DNA from: an uncultured Acetatifactor sp. | GTDB taxonomy: Bacteria > Bacillota > Clostridia > Lachnospirales > Lachnospiraceae | Length of the DNA stretch: 64,000 nucleotides | Assembly (NCBI GenBank): GCA_947594835.1 | Contig: CANQEH010000011.1 | Coordinates: 1-64,000 of the forward strand | Reading direction: 5' to 3' | In this document: positions 44,705 through 54,261 of the stretch, one piece after another | Numbering within the stretch: position 1 is the first letter of the stretch | How the letters are laid out: each line of letters begins with the position of its first letter | Translations under genes and position numbers: made by a program | Notes under the pieces: generated by a model | Databases searched by the model: none | What the model was told of the DNA's origin: nothing | The model's input: only the letters and a program-made list of their open reading frames with translations

Positions 44705-47700
44705 ATGATGACAACCAAAACCGCTTCGCTTGGCATTGACATCGGATCCACCACTGTCAAGATCGCGATTCTGGACGCAGACAACCAGATCCTATTTTCC
44801 GATTATGAACGCCATTATGCCAACATCCGGGAGACCTTGTCCTCCCTGTTGGAGAAAGCCTGCCAGAAACTGGGCAACATGACGCTCTGCCCCATGATCA
44901 CTGGCTCCGGCGGGCTGACGCTGGCCAACCATCTCAAGGTGCCCTTCACCCAGGAGGTCATCGCCGTGGCCACCTCCTTAAAAGAACTGGCCCCCCTGAC
45001 GGACGTGGCCATCGAGTTAGGCGGCGAGGACGCCAAAATCATCTACTTTGAGGGCGGTAATGTGGAGCAGCGCATGAACGGCATCTGCGCCGGAGGCACC
45101 GGCTCCTTTATCGACCAGATGGCGTCCCTTCTCCAGACGGACGCCGCCGGCTTAAACGAATATGCCAGATATTACAAATCCCTCTACAGCATCGCCGCCC
45201 GCTGCGGCGTGTTTGCCAAGACGGATATCCAGCCCCTGATCAACGAAGGCGCCACCAAGGAAGACCTGGCGGCCTCCATCTTCCAGGCCGTGGTCAACCA
45301 GACCATCTCCGGCCTGGCCTGCGGCAAGCCCATCCGGGGCCACGTGGCTTTCCTGGGCGGGCCGCTGCACTTTTTGTCCGAGCTGAAAGCGGCCTTCATC
45401 CGCACGCTGAAGCTGGATCAGGAACACATCATCGACACAGACAATTCCCACCTGTTTGCGGCCATCGGCTCCGCGCTGAACGCAGACAGGTCTGTCTCCT
45501 ATACCCTGGAGGAAATGATGGACAAATTGTCCGGCGACCTCCACATGGCCTTCGAGGTGGAGCGCATGGAGCCCCTCTTTGCGGACAAGGAGGAGTATGA
45601 GTCCTTCCGCACCCGCCACAGGCAGCATCATGTGCGGACCCGGGATCTTGCCACCTACCGCGGGAATGCCTTTCTGGGGATCGACGCCGGATCTACCACC
45701 ACCAAGGTGGCCCTGGTGGGGGACGACGGCTCCCTGCTCTACTCCTTTTACAGCGGAAACGACGGAAGCCCCTTAAAGACCGCCATACGCTCCTTAAAGG
45801 AAATCTATGAACAGCTGCCGGAGGACGTACACATCACCCGCTCCTGTTCCACCGGCTACGGCGAGGCGCTGATGAAGGCTGCCTTTCTCTTAGACGACGG
45901 CGAAGTGGAGACCGTAGCCCACTACCGGGCGGCTGCTTTCTTCAACCCGGAGGTGGACTGCATCCTGGACATTGGCGGCCAGGACATGAAATGTATCAAG
46001 ATCAAAAACCAGACCGTGGACAGCGTGCTCTTAAACGAGGCCTGCTCCTCCGGCTGCGGCTCCTTTATCGAGACCTTTGCCAAATCCTTAAACTACGACG
46101 TCCACGACTTTGCCCAGGCGGCGCTGTTTGCGGAGCATCCCATCGATCTGGGCACCCGCTGCACGGTGTTTATGAATTCCAAGGTCAAGCAGGCCCAGAA
46201 GGAAGGCGCCAGCGTGCCGGATATCTCCGCCGGACTGGCCTATTCCGTCATCAAAAACGCGCTGTTTAAGGTGATCAAGGTCTCCGACGCCTCGGAGCTT
46301 GGAAAAAATATCGTGGTGCAGGGCGGCACCTTTTACAATGACGCCGTTCTGCGCAGCTTTGAAAAGATCGCGGGCTGCCAGGCCATCCGCCCGGACATTG
46401 CCGGCATCATGGGCGCTTTCGGCGCTGCGCTGATCGCCAGGGAGCGCTATGAGATGGGCAGCCAGACCACGATGCTTCCCTATGACAAGATCTGTTCCCT
46501 GCAGTACGAGACCAGCATGGCAAAGTGCAAGGGCTGTACCAACAGCTGCCGCCTGACCATCAACAAGTTCTCCGGCGGCCGCCAGTTTATCTCCGGGAAC
46601 CGCTGTGAGCGGGGCATCGGCGGACAAAAGAATCCCAACCATATGCCCAACCTGTTTGAGTACAAGCAAAAACGCCTGTTCTCTTACTCTCCCCTGGAGC
46701 CGGATCAGGCCCCCCGGGGCACGGTGGGAATCCCCCGGGTGTTAAATATGTACGAGGATTATCCCTTCTGGCACATTTTTTTCACCAGGCTGGGATACCG
46801 GGTGGTGCTCTCCCCCAGCTCCAACCGCAAGATCTACGAGCTGGGCATCGAGTCCATCCCCAGCGAATCCGAGTGTTACCCCGCCAAGCTGGCCCACGGC
46901 CATGTGATGTGGCTCATCCGGCAGGGCGTGGATTTTGTCTTCTACCCGGCCCTGTTCTATGAGCGCAACGAGGTGCCCGAGGCAAACAACCACTACAACT
47001 GCCCCATTGTCACCTCCTACTCGGAGAACATCAAAAACAACGTGGAAGAGATCGGGAGCGGCCAGGTCCGCCTGCGCAATCCCTTTATGTCCTTCCGTGA
47101 CCCGGAAACCATCGCCCAGGCCCTGTGCCGGGAATTTTCCGAGCTGCCCGCCCAGGAGGTGCAGGAGGCGGTGCAGGCCGGCTGGGAGGAATTAAACGCG
47201 GTGCGCCGGGACGTGCAGAAAAAAGGCGAGGAAGTCCTGGAGACATTAAAGCGCACCGGCAAGCGGGGCATCGTGCTGGCCGGAAGGCCTTACCATGTGG
47301 ATCCGGAGATCAACCACGGCATCCCGGAGCTGATCACCTCCTTCGGCCTGGCTGTGCTGACGGAGGACGCTGTGTCCCATCTTGGCGTGCCGGAGCGGCC
47401 TCTCATCGTGTCGGATCAGTGGATGTACCACTCCCGGCTCTACGCCGCCGCAAGCTTTGTCAGGACGGTGGACTATCTGGATCTGATCCAGCTCAATTCC
47501 TTCGGCTGCGGCCTGGACGCCGTGACCACGGATCAGGTAAACGATATTCTTTCCGAATCCGGCAAGATTTATACCTGTTTAAAGATCGACGAGGTAAACA
47601 ACCTGGGCGCCGCCCGGATCCGCATCCGCTCCCTGCTCTCCGCCATCCAGGTGCGGGAGCAGAGGCAGAAGAACCGCACTGTGCGCTCCTGCGCCATCCA

Positions 47701-48937
47701 GAAGGTGCCCTTTACCGAGGAGATGCGGAAAAATTACACCATCCTCTGTCCCCAGATGTCCCCGATCCACTTTGAGATTCTGGAGCCTGCGTTCAATTCC
47801 TGCGGCTACAATTTCGTGGTGCTGGACAACGACAACAAGCACTCTGTGGACGTTGGGTTAAAGTATGTCAACAATGACGCCTGTTATCCTTCCCTGTTGG
47901 TGGTGGGACAGATCATGGAGGCCCTGCTCTCCGGGAAATACGACCTGGACAAGACCGCCATCATCATGAGCCAGACCGGGGGAGGCTGCCGGGCCACCAA
48001 CTATGTGGGCTTTATCCGCCGGGCGCTGCGCAAGGCCGGTATGTCCCAGATCCCCGTGATCTCGCTGAACCTGGCAGGGATCGAATCAAACCCGGGCTTC
48101 CAGCTGAACGCGAAGCTGCTGATCCGGGCCGCCGTGGGCGCCCAGTTCGGCGATATCTTCATGCGCTGCGTCTATCGGATGCGCCCTTACGAGGCGGTGC
48201 CCGGCAGCGTGGACGCCCTGCACCAGAAATGGCTGGCAAAGGTGCAGCAGTTTGTGTCCGGCAGACACATCAGCCTGCCAAAGTTTTATCGGATGTGCCG
48301 GCAGATTATCCGAGAGTTTGACGCCATCCCCCTGCGGGACGTGGAAAAACCCAGGGTGGGTATCGTGGGAGAGATTCTGGTCAAGTTCTCCCCCGCCGGA
48401 AACAACCATCTGGTGGAGCTGTTGGAGTCAGAGGGCGCGGAGGCTGTGGTGCCCGATCTGATCGACTTTATGCTGTACTGCTTCTACAACCAGATCTACA
48501 AGGCTGAACATCTGGGCACGGGCAGGCGGGCGGCCCGGCTCTCCGGCTTAGGGATATGGGCCATCGAACACGTCCTGCGGGGCACAGCGTCAAAGGAATT
48601 TGAAAAGAGCCGCCATTTCACCGCGCCCACTCCCATCCGGGAGATTGCGTCTTACGCGGAGCCCATTGTCTCCCTGGGCAATCAGACCGGCGAGGGATGG
48701 TTTTTGACCGGAGAGATGGTGGAGCTCATCCACAGCGACGTGCCCAACATCGTCTGCGCGCAGCCCTTCGGCTGTCTGCCCAACCATGTGGTGGGCAAGG
48801 GCGTTATCAAGGCCCTGCGCAAAGCGTACCCGGCTTCCAACATCGTGGCCATCGACTATGACCCCGGCGCCAGCGAAGTCAACCAGTTGAACCGCATCAA
48901 GCTGATGCTGTCCACCGCCGTCAGGAATATGCACTGA
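44705..48937 (+). CDS. Giant acyl-CoA dehydratase activase-related protein (two ASKHA ATPase domains plus DUF2229 and HgdB-like C terminus)
   Basis: About 1,410 residues from ATG at 44705 (AGGAAGGA upstream). The first BcrAD/BadFG ATPase has [16 protein letters not shown] near residue 8 and [14 protein letters not shown] near 123. The second has [16 protein letters not shown] near 323 and [14 protein letters not shown] near 443. A cysteine pair KCKGCTNSC and DUF2229 follow (about 590-830). The last third resembles dehydratase-component folds ([19 protein letters not shown]). Family members activate radical 2-hydroxyacyl-CoA dehydratases by ATP-driven electron transfer; this long type has no proven function. 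No dehydratase genes are nearby. Confidence 0.85.
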   Translation: MMTTKTASLGIDIGSTTVKIAILDADNQILFSDYERHYANIRETLSSLLEKACQKLGNMTLCPMITGSGGLTLANHLKVPFTQEVIAVATSLKELAPLTDVAIELGGEDAKIIYFEGGNVEQRMNGICAGGTGSFIDQMASLLQTDAAGLNEYARYYKSLYSIAARCGVFAKTDIQPLINEGATKEDLAASIFQAVVNQTISGLACGKPIRGHVAFLGGPLHFLSELKAAFIRTLKLDQEHIIDTDNSHLFAAIGSALNADRSVSYTLEEMMDKLSGDLHMAFEVERMEPLFADKEEYESFRTRHRQHHVRTRDLATYRGNAFLGIDAGSTTTKVALVGDDGSLLYSFYSGNDGSPLKTAIRSLKEIYEQLPEDVHITRSCSTGYGEALMKAAFLLDDGEVETVAHYRAAAFFNPEVDCILDIGGQDMKCIKIKNQTVDSVLLNEACSSGCGSFIETFAKSLNYDVHDFAQAALFAEHPIDLGTRCTVFMNSKVKQAQKEGASVPDISAGLAYSVIKNALFKVIKVSDASELGKNIVVQGGTFYNDAVLRSFEKIAGCQAIRPDIAGIMGAFGAALIARERYEMGSQTTMLPYDKICSLQYETSMAKCKGCTNSCRLTINKFSGGRQFISGNRCERGIGGQKNPNHMPNLFEYKQKRLFSYSPLEPDQAPRGTVGIPRVLNMYEDYPFWHIFFTRLGYRVVLSPSSNRKIYELGIESIPSESECYPAKLAHGHVMWLIRQGVDFVFYPALFYERNEVPEANNHYNCPIVTSYSENIKNNVEEIGSGQVRLRNPFMSFRDPETIAQALCREFSELPAQEVQEAVQAGWEELNAVRRDVQKKGEEVLETLKRTGKRGIVLAGRPYHVDPEINHGIPELITSFGLAVLTEDAVSHLGVPERPLIVSDQWMYHSRLYAAASFVRTVDYLDLIQLNSFGCGLDAVTTDQVNDILSESGKIYTCLKIDEVNNLGAARIRIRSLLSAIQVREQRQKNRTVRSCAIQKVPFTEEMRKNYTILCPQMSPIHFEILEPAFNSCGYNFVVLDNDNKHSVDVGLKYVNNDACYPSLLVVGQIMEALLSGKYDLDKTAIIMSQTGGGCRATNYVGFIRRALRKAGMSQIPVISLNLAGIESNPGFQLNAKLLIRAAVGAQFGDIFMRCVYRMRPYEAVPGSVDALHQKWLAKVQQFVSGRHISLPKFYRMCRQIIREFDAIPLRDVEKPRVGIVGEILVKFSPAGNNHLVELLESEGAEAVVPDLIDFMLYCFYNQIYKAEHLGTGRRAARLSGLGIWAIEHVLRGTASKEFEKSRHFTAPTPIREIASYAEPIVSLGNQTGEGWFLTGEMVELIHSDVPNIVCAQPFGCLPNHVVGKGVIKALRKAYPASNIVAIDYDPGASEVNQLNRIKLMLSTAVRNMH

Positions 48938-48943
48938 AAAAAA

Positions 48944-48988
48944 GACTGTGAATGCTGCGCATCCGGCGCGCTTCACAGTCCTTTTTTT
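48944..48988 (+). terminator. Terminator of the activase gene, bidirectional
   Basis: GACTGTGAA and TTCACAGTC are perfect arms, followed by CTTTTTTT on the plus strand. The minus-strand copy is followed by TTTTTTT too (complement of the A-run before the stem), so it can also end the convergent gene at 48992-49231. Confidence 0.9.
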
Positions 48989-48991
48989 ATG

Positions 48992-49231
48992 TTATGAAAC
49001 CATTTCATCCCGGCTGTCCAGATACTGCTTCAATACGTCGGCTACCTGCTCAGGGCTTAAGCCGCTCTCCTCGATCAGGTCGCCCACGATTTCCAGCTCC
49101 TTCTGCCGCTTTTCCTGTACCAGCTCCTGAAGCTCCTGCTTCTCCGATTCCACCCGGGTCATCAGAGCCTCTATCATCTCCTCCTTGGCCGCAATTTTTT
49201 CGTCAATGGTCTTTCTTGGTCCTCTCGCCAT
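48992..49231 (-). CDS. Small coiled-coil protein of unknown function
   Basis: 79 residues from the ATG at 49231, which has GGAAAGGAG upstream. It starts MARGPRKTIDEKIAAKEEM and is then one long charged helix with heptad-like spacing (about 8-50), followed by a short helical end SGLSPEQVADVLKQYL. The basic start could bind nucleic acid; this is inference. No family recognised. Confidence 0.7.
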   Translation of the reverse strand: MARGPRKTIDEKIAAKEEMIEALMTRVESEKQELQELVQEKRQKELEIVGDLIEESGLSPEQVADVLKQYLDSRDEMVS

Positions 49232-49364
49232 TTTCTTCTCCTTTCCCCGCCTGAAACCAGCCTGCGCAGGCTGCCAGTCGTTGTCTCTGGTATTCAGTAT
49301 ATGGACAAGGATGGAAAATATGCACAATTTTTGAGAAACTTTCCAGTTTTTTCAGCGCAGCCTT

Positions 49365-50279
49365 CTAATTTTGCGCCAGCTCATAGGGCGTGATCTGGTA
49401 CACATAGTAATTGAGCCAGTTGCTGTAAAGGTTGTTGCAGTGGGAGCGCCACTGCAGCAGAGGCTTCTGCTGCGGGTCGTCCTCCGGGAAGTAGTGATAG
49501 GGCACCTGGATGGGCAGCCCTTTGTCCAGATCCCGCCGGTATTCCGCCTGCAGCGTATACCGGTCGTACTCGGGATGGCCCGAGACAAAAATCTTCTTTC
49601 CCTCCTCCGCAATGGCCAGATACACGCCCGCCTCCGGGGATTCCGCCAGAACCGTCAGCGCTCCGTTTGCGTGGATGGCCTCCGCAGGCGTCTCCGTGTG
49701 CCTGCTGTGGGGCGCCAGAAAGAGATCGTCAAACCCCCGAACCAGCGGGATTTTCCGATTTGCCACCCGGTGCTCGTAGACGCCGAACAATTTCCGGGGC
49801 AGGGGACGCTTGTCGATGCCGTAATAGTGATAGAGCCCGGCCTGGGCCGCCCAGCAGATGTGCAGTGTGGACGTGACGTGGCTGTCCGCCCAGTCGAAGA
49901 TCTCGCAGATCTCCTCCCAGTAGTCCACCTCCTCAAAGGGGATGTCCTCCACCGGCGCCCCCGTGACGATCATGCCGTCGAACCGCCTGTGCCGTATCTC
50001 GTCCAGGGTGGTATAAAATTTGTTCAGATGGCTGGAAGGGGTATTCAGGGACACATGGCTCTTTACGTTCATAAAGGTCACGTCCGTCTGCAGCGGCGTG
50101 TTGGACAAGGCCCGCAGAAGCTGCAGCTCCGTGTCCTGCTTTACGGGCATATTGTTTAAGATCAAAACCTGCAACGGCCGGATATCCTGATGCGCCGCCC
50201 GGAATTCGTCCATCACAAATATATTTTCATTTTCCAGAATCTCTTTTGCCGGCAGATCGCTCTGTGTCTTAATTGGCAT
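49365..50279 (-). CDS. metA: Homoserine O-acetyltransferase (MetA family)
   Basis: 304 residues. Catalytic Cys142 in LHICWAAQAGLYHYYG, and His235/Glu237 in FVSGHPEYDR, are in the standard positions. Position 111 is Glu (IVTGAPVEDIPFEEVDYW). In this family Glu111 goes with acetyl-CoA and Gly111 with succinyl-CoA, so acetyl transfer is predicted. It activates homoserine for methionine synthesis. A structured 156-nt leader precedes the gene. Confidence 0.95.
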   Translation of the reverse strand: MPIKTQSDLPAKEILENENIFVMDEFRAAHQDIRPLQVLILNNMPVKQDTELQLLRALSNTPLQTDVTFMNVKSHVSLNTPSSHLNKFYTTLDEIRHRRFDGMIVTGAPVEDIPFEEVDYWEEICEIFDWADSHVTSTLHICWAAQAGLYHYYGIDKRPLPRKLFGVYEHRVANRKIPLVRGFDDLFLAPHSRHTETPAEAIHANGALTVLAESPEAGVYLAIAEEGKKIFVSGHPEYDRYTLQAEYRRDLDKGLPIQVPYHYFPEDDPQQKPLLQWRSHCNNLYSNWLNYYVYQITPYELAQN

Positions 50280-50295
50280 GGTTATACCTCATTTC

Positions 50296-50353
50296 CGCGC
50301 TGCTCTTTGCGCATAACGAGTTTGTGTCAAGCAGCGCGCGGACACAAATCTCG
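50296..50353 (-). promoter_or_regulatory. Possible H-type pseudoknot in the metA leader
   Basis: On the minus strand CGAGATTTGTGTC pairs with GACACAAACTCG (12 bp with one bulged A; 50341-50353 with 50317-50328). The 12-nt loop contains CGCGCTGCT, which is exactly complementary to AGCAGCGCG at 50296-50304. That third strand ends 5 nt before the GAGG ribosome-binding site (50287-50290). The two helices can form a pseudoknot or compete. Confidence 0.6.
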
Positions 50354-50354
50354 C

Positions 50355-50378
50355 GATTGAAAATTTTAATTTTCAATC
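50355..50378. other. 24-bp AT-rich palindrome in the ligA-metA gap
   Basis: GATTGAAAATT and AATTTTCAATC are perfect 11-bp arms around TT. On the plus strand it is followed by TTTTT, but no plus-strand gene ends here. On the minus strand it lies directly before the pseudoknot-like structure of the metA leader. Confidence 0.6.
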
Positions 50379-50435
50379 TTTTTCTCCTTCTGCCGCCCGC
50401 TGCGGCGCCCCGATGCCGGAAGCATCGCCCGTGTG

Positions 50436-52409
50436 TTATCTCTCCGGCGCAATGCCATACTGCGCCAAAAACGCTTCCTCCGAAAGAATGGGCACGCCCA
50501 GTTCCTTGGCCTTCTTATTTTTGGCGGAGGAAGAGGTGATATCATTGTTGACAAGGCAGTCCGTCTTTCCCGTAACGCTTCCCGTCACCTTGCCGCCCTT
50601 TTCCTCGATCCGCTCCTTTAAGCCGTTTCGGCTGGCAAAATGCGCCAGGCTTCCCGTGATCACGAAGCTTTTTCCCGCCAGCTCCTGCTCCCCCTGGGAA
50701 GGACCTGGCATCTCCAGCTGCAGGTGCCCCAGAAGACGATCCAGCTTCTCCCGGTTTTCTTCCTCCGCCATATAGGCCGTAAAAGCCGCCGCAATCACCT
50801 CTCCCACGCCCTCTACCGCGCTTAAGGTCTCTGCGTCTGCATGGCGCATCGCCTCCAGGTCATAGTCAAAATAGCGGCAGAGCATTCTGGCATTGGCCAC
50901 TCCGATGTTTTCGATGCCCAGGCCGTAGATCAGCCGGGGCAGCGTGACTGTCCTGGCCCTGTCGATGCTCTCTAAGAGCTTCTGGCAGGATTTCTCCCCA
51001 AAGCCCTCCATCGCCACAATCTCCTCCCGGTGCTTCTCCAGACAGAACAGGTCTGCATACTCCTGAATGAACCCTCTGTCCACCAGCTTCTCCAGGGTCG
51101 CCTCGGAAAGCCCCTCCACATTGAGGGCGTCCCGGCTGACAAACAGGGTAAACGCCTTGATCTGCTTTGCGGGGCATTTCCCGTTGGCGCAGTAAAGAGT
51201 CTGCACGTCGTTTGTCTGGCGCAGCTGTGTCGCCCCGCCGCAGACAGGGCAGGTCTGGGGGATGGGAAGCGTATCGCTGCAGGTCAGGTTTTCCGCAATC
51301 TGCGGGATAATCATATTCGCCTTGTACACCGTGATGCGGTCGCCGATACCCAGCTTCAGCCCCCGCAGGATGCTGATGTTGTGGAGCGACGCCCGGCTCA
51401 CCGTGGTGCCCTCCAGCTCCACCGGCTCAAAGATGGCCACCGGGTTGATTAACCCCGTCCGGCTGGCGCTCCACTCCACTTCCTTTAACACCGTCTCCCG
51501 CAGTTCGTCCGCCCATTTAAAGGCGATGGAATGGCGGGGAAACTTTGCCGTCCGGCCCAGGGAGAGGCCGTAGGCAAGATCCTCATAGGCCAAGACCAGG
51601 CCGTCGGAGGGAATGTCGTAAGTTCCGGCCTTTTCGGCAAAATAGTCCAGCCTTTCCTGCAGATTCTCCTCCGTCACCAGGTAGTGCTCCACCACGTCAA
51701 AGCCCTGCTCCTCCAGAAAGGAAAACTGCTCCTTCCGGGAGTTGTGGAAGTCCATCCCCTCGGCGCTGACCAGCACGCAGGCGTAAAACCGGACGCTGCG
51801 GCTGGCCGTGACTTCGTTGCTCAGCTGCCGCACGGATCCGCTGCACAGATTTCTGGGATTTTTGTACCTGGCCTCCACGTCCTCGATCTGCCGGTTCATC
51901 CGCTCGAAATCGGAGTAGAGGATGACCGCCTCCCCCCGCAGCACCAGATCCCCGGTAAAGGGAATCGTCAGGGGCAGATTTTTGAAAGTTTTTGCATTGT
52001 TGGTGACCACCTCTCCGATCTCTCCGTTCCCTCTGGTCACTGCTTTTGCAAGTTTTCCGTCATGATATGTCAGCACAATGGTCAATCCGTCCAGTTTCCA
52101 GCTCATAATTGCAGGATGTCCCTGCAGCCACTCTGCCAGTTCTTCCCGGCTCTTTGTCTTTCCCAGGGAGAGCATGGGGCTTTCGTGCCTGTCCTTTGGC
52201 AGCTCTTCAACCGCCTGATACCCTACCCGCACCGTAGGGCTGTCCGCCATCACGATCCCCGTCTCCTGCTCCAGGGCCTCCAGCTCGTCGTAGAGGGCGT
52301 CATATTCGCGGTTGCTCATGATCTCCACGTCCTGGGCATAGTAGGCTTTGGCGGCCTGTCCCAGCTTTTCCACCAGATATTTGATCCGTCCTATCTTGTC
52401 TTCATACAT
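50436..52409 (-). CDS. ligA: NAD+-dependent DNA ligase
   Basis: 657 residues with the usual LigA order. Adenylation domain with K-L-D-G (MSWKLDGLTIVL, near residue 105), OB fold, Cys4 zinc finger (CPVCGG...CANGKCPAK, near 395-415), helix-hairpin-helix repeats and a C-terminal BRCT domain (KSFVITGSLAHFASRNGLK). The adenylation domain is diverged: the usual T-R-G-D-G and G-E-D-V-T read TRGNG and GEVVT. It overlaps the pseudouridine synthase gene by 8 nt. Confidence 0.93.
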   Translation of the reverse strand: MYEDKIGRIKYLVEKLGQAAKAYYAQDVEIMSNREYDALYDELEALEQETGIVMADSPTVRVGYQAVEELPKDRHESPMLSLGKTKSREELAEWLQGHPAIMSWKLDGLTIVLTYHDGKLAKAVTRGNGEIGEVVTNNAKTFKNLPLTIPFTGDLVLRGEAVILYSDFERMNRQIEDVEARYKNPRNLCSGSVRQLSNEVTASRSVRFYACVLVSAEGMDFHNSRKEQFSFLEEQGFDVVEHYLVTEENLQERLDYFAEKAGTYDIPSDGLVLAYEDLAYGLSLGRTAKFPRHSIAFKWADELRETVLKEVEWSASRTGLINPVAIFEPVELEGTTVSRASLHNISILRGLKLGIGDRITVYKANMIIPQIAENLTCSDTLPIPQTCPVCGGATQLRQTNDVQTLYCANGKCPAKQIKAFTLFVSRDALNVEGLSEATLEKLVDRGFIQEYADLFCLEKHREEIVAMEGFGEKSCQKLLESIDRARTVTLPRLIYGLGIENIGVANARMLCRYFDYDLEAMRHADAETLSAVEGVGEVIAAAFTAYMAEEENREKLDRLLGHLQLEMPGPSQGEQELAGKSFVITGSLAHFASRNGLKERIEEKGGKVTGSVTGKTDCLVNNDITSSSAKNKKAKELGVPILSEEAFLAQYGIAPER

Positions 52410-53154
52410 CTTCTACACCGTCCTGCTCTTGATAAGGGCGCGGCGCAATGCCGCAGTCCCGGTACAGCCTTTCCACATCCGCCTGGGGCAGTTCCACGTA
52501 TTCCCCCGGTTTCAGCGTCCCCAGCCCTATGTGCATCACCCGGATGCGCTTGATGGTTTTCACCTGATAGCCGCAGGCCTGGCACATCCGCCGTATCTGC
52601 CGGTTCAGCCCCTGGGTCAGGACGATGCGGAACATATTTCTCCCGGCGGCCTCCACCCGGCACGGCCGCGTCCGCACGCCCAGTCCCTCGAGGAAAATAC
52701 CGCCGGACATCCGGGCGAGGAAGTCTTTTGTGATCTCTCTGTCTACTTCCACTACATATTCTTTCTCATGCCGGTTGGCCCCCCGCATCATCGCCTGAAT
52801 CAGATCCCCGTCATCTGTCAGAAGCAAAAGCCCCTCTGAATCCCGGTCCAGCCGTCCCGCATAGGTCACCCGGCGGGGGTAGTGGATCAGATCCGAAAGC
52901 TTGCGCTCCGCATGGGCGTCCCGCTCCGTACAGGTGACGCCCACGGGCTTGTAAAAGGCCAGCACCACCGTCCTGTCTGCCCGCTGCACCAGCTTCCCCC
53001 GGACGGTGACCTGATCGTCTCCCGATACCGTCTGTCCGCAGGAAGCAGGCCTTCCGTTTACACAGACCACACCCTCCATCAGCAGCCTGTCGGCCTCCCG
53101 CCTGGAGCAGACGCCGTTTCTGGCCAGATATTTATTCAGCCTCATCTGTTCCAT
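52402..53154 (-). CDS. Pseudouridine synthase, RluB/E/F family
   Basis: 250 residues. N-terminal S4 domain MRLNKYLARNGVCSRREADRLL (in part), then the catalytic segment YAGRLDRDSEGLLLLTDDG with the active Asp, and LTQGLNRQIRRMCQACGY. The last is the RluF-type end motif. Modifies 23S rRNA; the exact position cannot be read. It overlaps rnhA by 23 nt and ligA by 8 nt. Confidence 0.92.
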   Translation of the reverse strand: MEQMRLNKYLARNGVCSRREADRLLMEGVVCVNGRPASCGQTVSGDDQVTVRGKLVQRADRTVVLAFYKPVGVTCTERDAHAERKLSDLIHYPRRVTYAGRLDRDSEGLLLLTDDGDLIQAMMRGANRHEKEYVVEVDREITKDFLARMSGGIFLEGLGVRTRPCRVEAAGRNMFRIVLTQGLNRQIRRMCQACGYQVKTIKRIRVMHIGLGTLKPGEYVELPQADVERLYRDCGIAPRPYQEQDGVEDV

Positions 53155-53869
53155 GATACTCGTCCATCTCCTCTATCCGCCGCACCTTTGGCACGCCGTT
53201 TCCGCTTTTTAAGCCCGCCTTGGCCATTTTATCCGCCAGTTCATTGTAATATACATTGGTGTGGGCGGCTACCTTGGTAAAGGAAAGGGCAATCCTGCCT
53301 CCCCATTCCCGCATGGCGGCGGCATATTTTGCCGTCAGCTCCGTCCTGGCCTTCCACTCCCCCGTGACCCACTTCTCGATCCCCGCGTAATCGTACCGCA
53401 GTTCCAGCTCTCCAAAGCCGCTGCACAGGGCGGCCTTCACCGCATACATCGCCCCCAGCATCTCACCGGTCACATTCCGCTGGGCCAGGGACTGGGCATT
53501 GTCCCCGCTGCCGCAGGCCGTAAACACACGCCCGTCCGGCAGAAGGAACACGCAGCCGAAGGCATACTTTTTCAGCGCGTCGCTGTAACTGCCGTCCACA
53601 TAAGCCAAAAGCTTCCCGCTGCCGCAGGGCGTCTCCCCGGGCTTTCCGCAGACATCCGGGGTCTCTTTTTCGGATGGAGCCTGCGCCGTTTCCGCTTGAA
53701 ACCGCAGGCAGTACAAATCCCCCAGATATTCCTTTGTCTCCTCCAGAGTGGAAAACCCCTTGTACTGGGCCCCCGGATAGCCCTCCACAGCCTGCCTGCA
53801 GGCCTCCCAGGTATTAAAAACGCCTGTTATTTTCCCTTTTCTGACCCCGTAAAACTTTTTGGCTGCCAC
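53132..53869 (-). CDS. rnhA: Ribonuclease HI with N-terminal RNA:DNA hybrid-binding domain
   Basis: 245 residues. Residues 1-50 are the viroplasmin-type hybrid-binding domain (KKFYGVRKGKITGVFNTWEAC, in part). The RNase H core starts near 90 with LLAYVDGSYSDALKKYAFG and continues with NVTGEMLGAMYAV, LRYDYAGIEKW and KVAAHTNVYYNELADKMAK, giving the acidic catalytic residues. It degrades RNA in RNA:DNA hybrids and lies with ligA and a pseudouridine synthase in an overlapping run of genes. Confidence 0.92.
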   Translation of the reverse strand: MAAKKFYGVRKGKITGVFNTWEACRQAVEGYPGAQYKGFSTLEETKEYLGDLYCLRFQAETAQAPSEKETPDVCGKPGETPCGSGKLLAYVDGSYSDALKKYAFGCVFLLPDGRVFTACGSGDNAQSLAQRNVTGEMLGAMYAVKAALCSGFGELELRYDYAGIEKWVTGEWKARTELTAKYAAAMREWGGRIALSFTKVAAHTNVYYNELADKMAKAGLKSGNGVPKVRRIEEMDEYHGTDEAE

Positions 53870-54261
53870 TTCCGCCTCCCGCGATCTTGCTCATTGTGTT
53901 GATTATAACAATTTTTGCTGCCGAGCGCTACCCCTATTTCCCGAAATCTGCCCCGGCTGCAGTCGTCCGGCATTTTATTAGATACGGATAAGCGCCGCCA
54001 AGTGGCCTTCCGGCAACTTCCAATAAGACAGTATCGAAACAATACTGACATTGGGTAGCTGCCAAACAGAGATGCTGCAAAGAGAACAGCCATACTCAGG
54101 TATTAGCCCGAGTATGGCCGGTTCCTTTGTATTTTGCTCAGTTCTTCCCAATGCTTCTTGGAAGTTCCGATCATCTCTTTTTGAACATCAAGGCTGTCAA
54201 CATCAAGATACAACTCTTTTTCTGTCAGAGTAACCGGGGATGAATTTGTGTATGTTATCTG
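53870..54261. other. 392-bp gap between rnhA and the Fic gene, with coding-like remnant
   Basis: No intact gene. Directly behind the Fic stop and in the same minus-strand frame, about 50 codons stay open (54261 to about 54103), reading VTLTEKELYLDVDSLDVQK and HWEELSKIQRN before a stop. This looks like decayed coding sequence or a small gene lacking a clear ribosome-binding site. I found no family. A hairpin (GCCATACTC with GAGTATGGC, 54089-54118) closes it and may end the Fic transcript. The rest (53870-54088) shows nothing I can assign. Confidence 0.5.
54089..54118 (-). terminator. Possible terminator behind the Fic gene
   Basis: GCCATACTC pairs with GAGTATGGC across a 12-nt loop. The minus strand continues TGTTCTCTTTG, a weak U-run. 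Confidence 0.5.
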
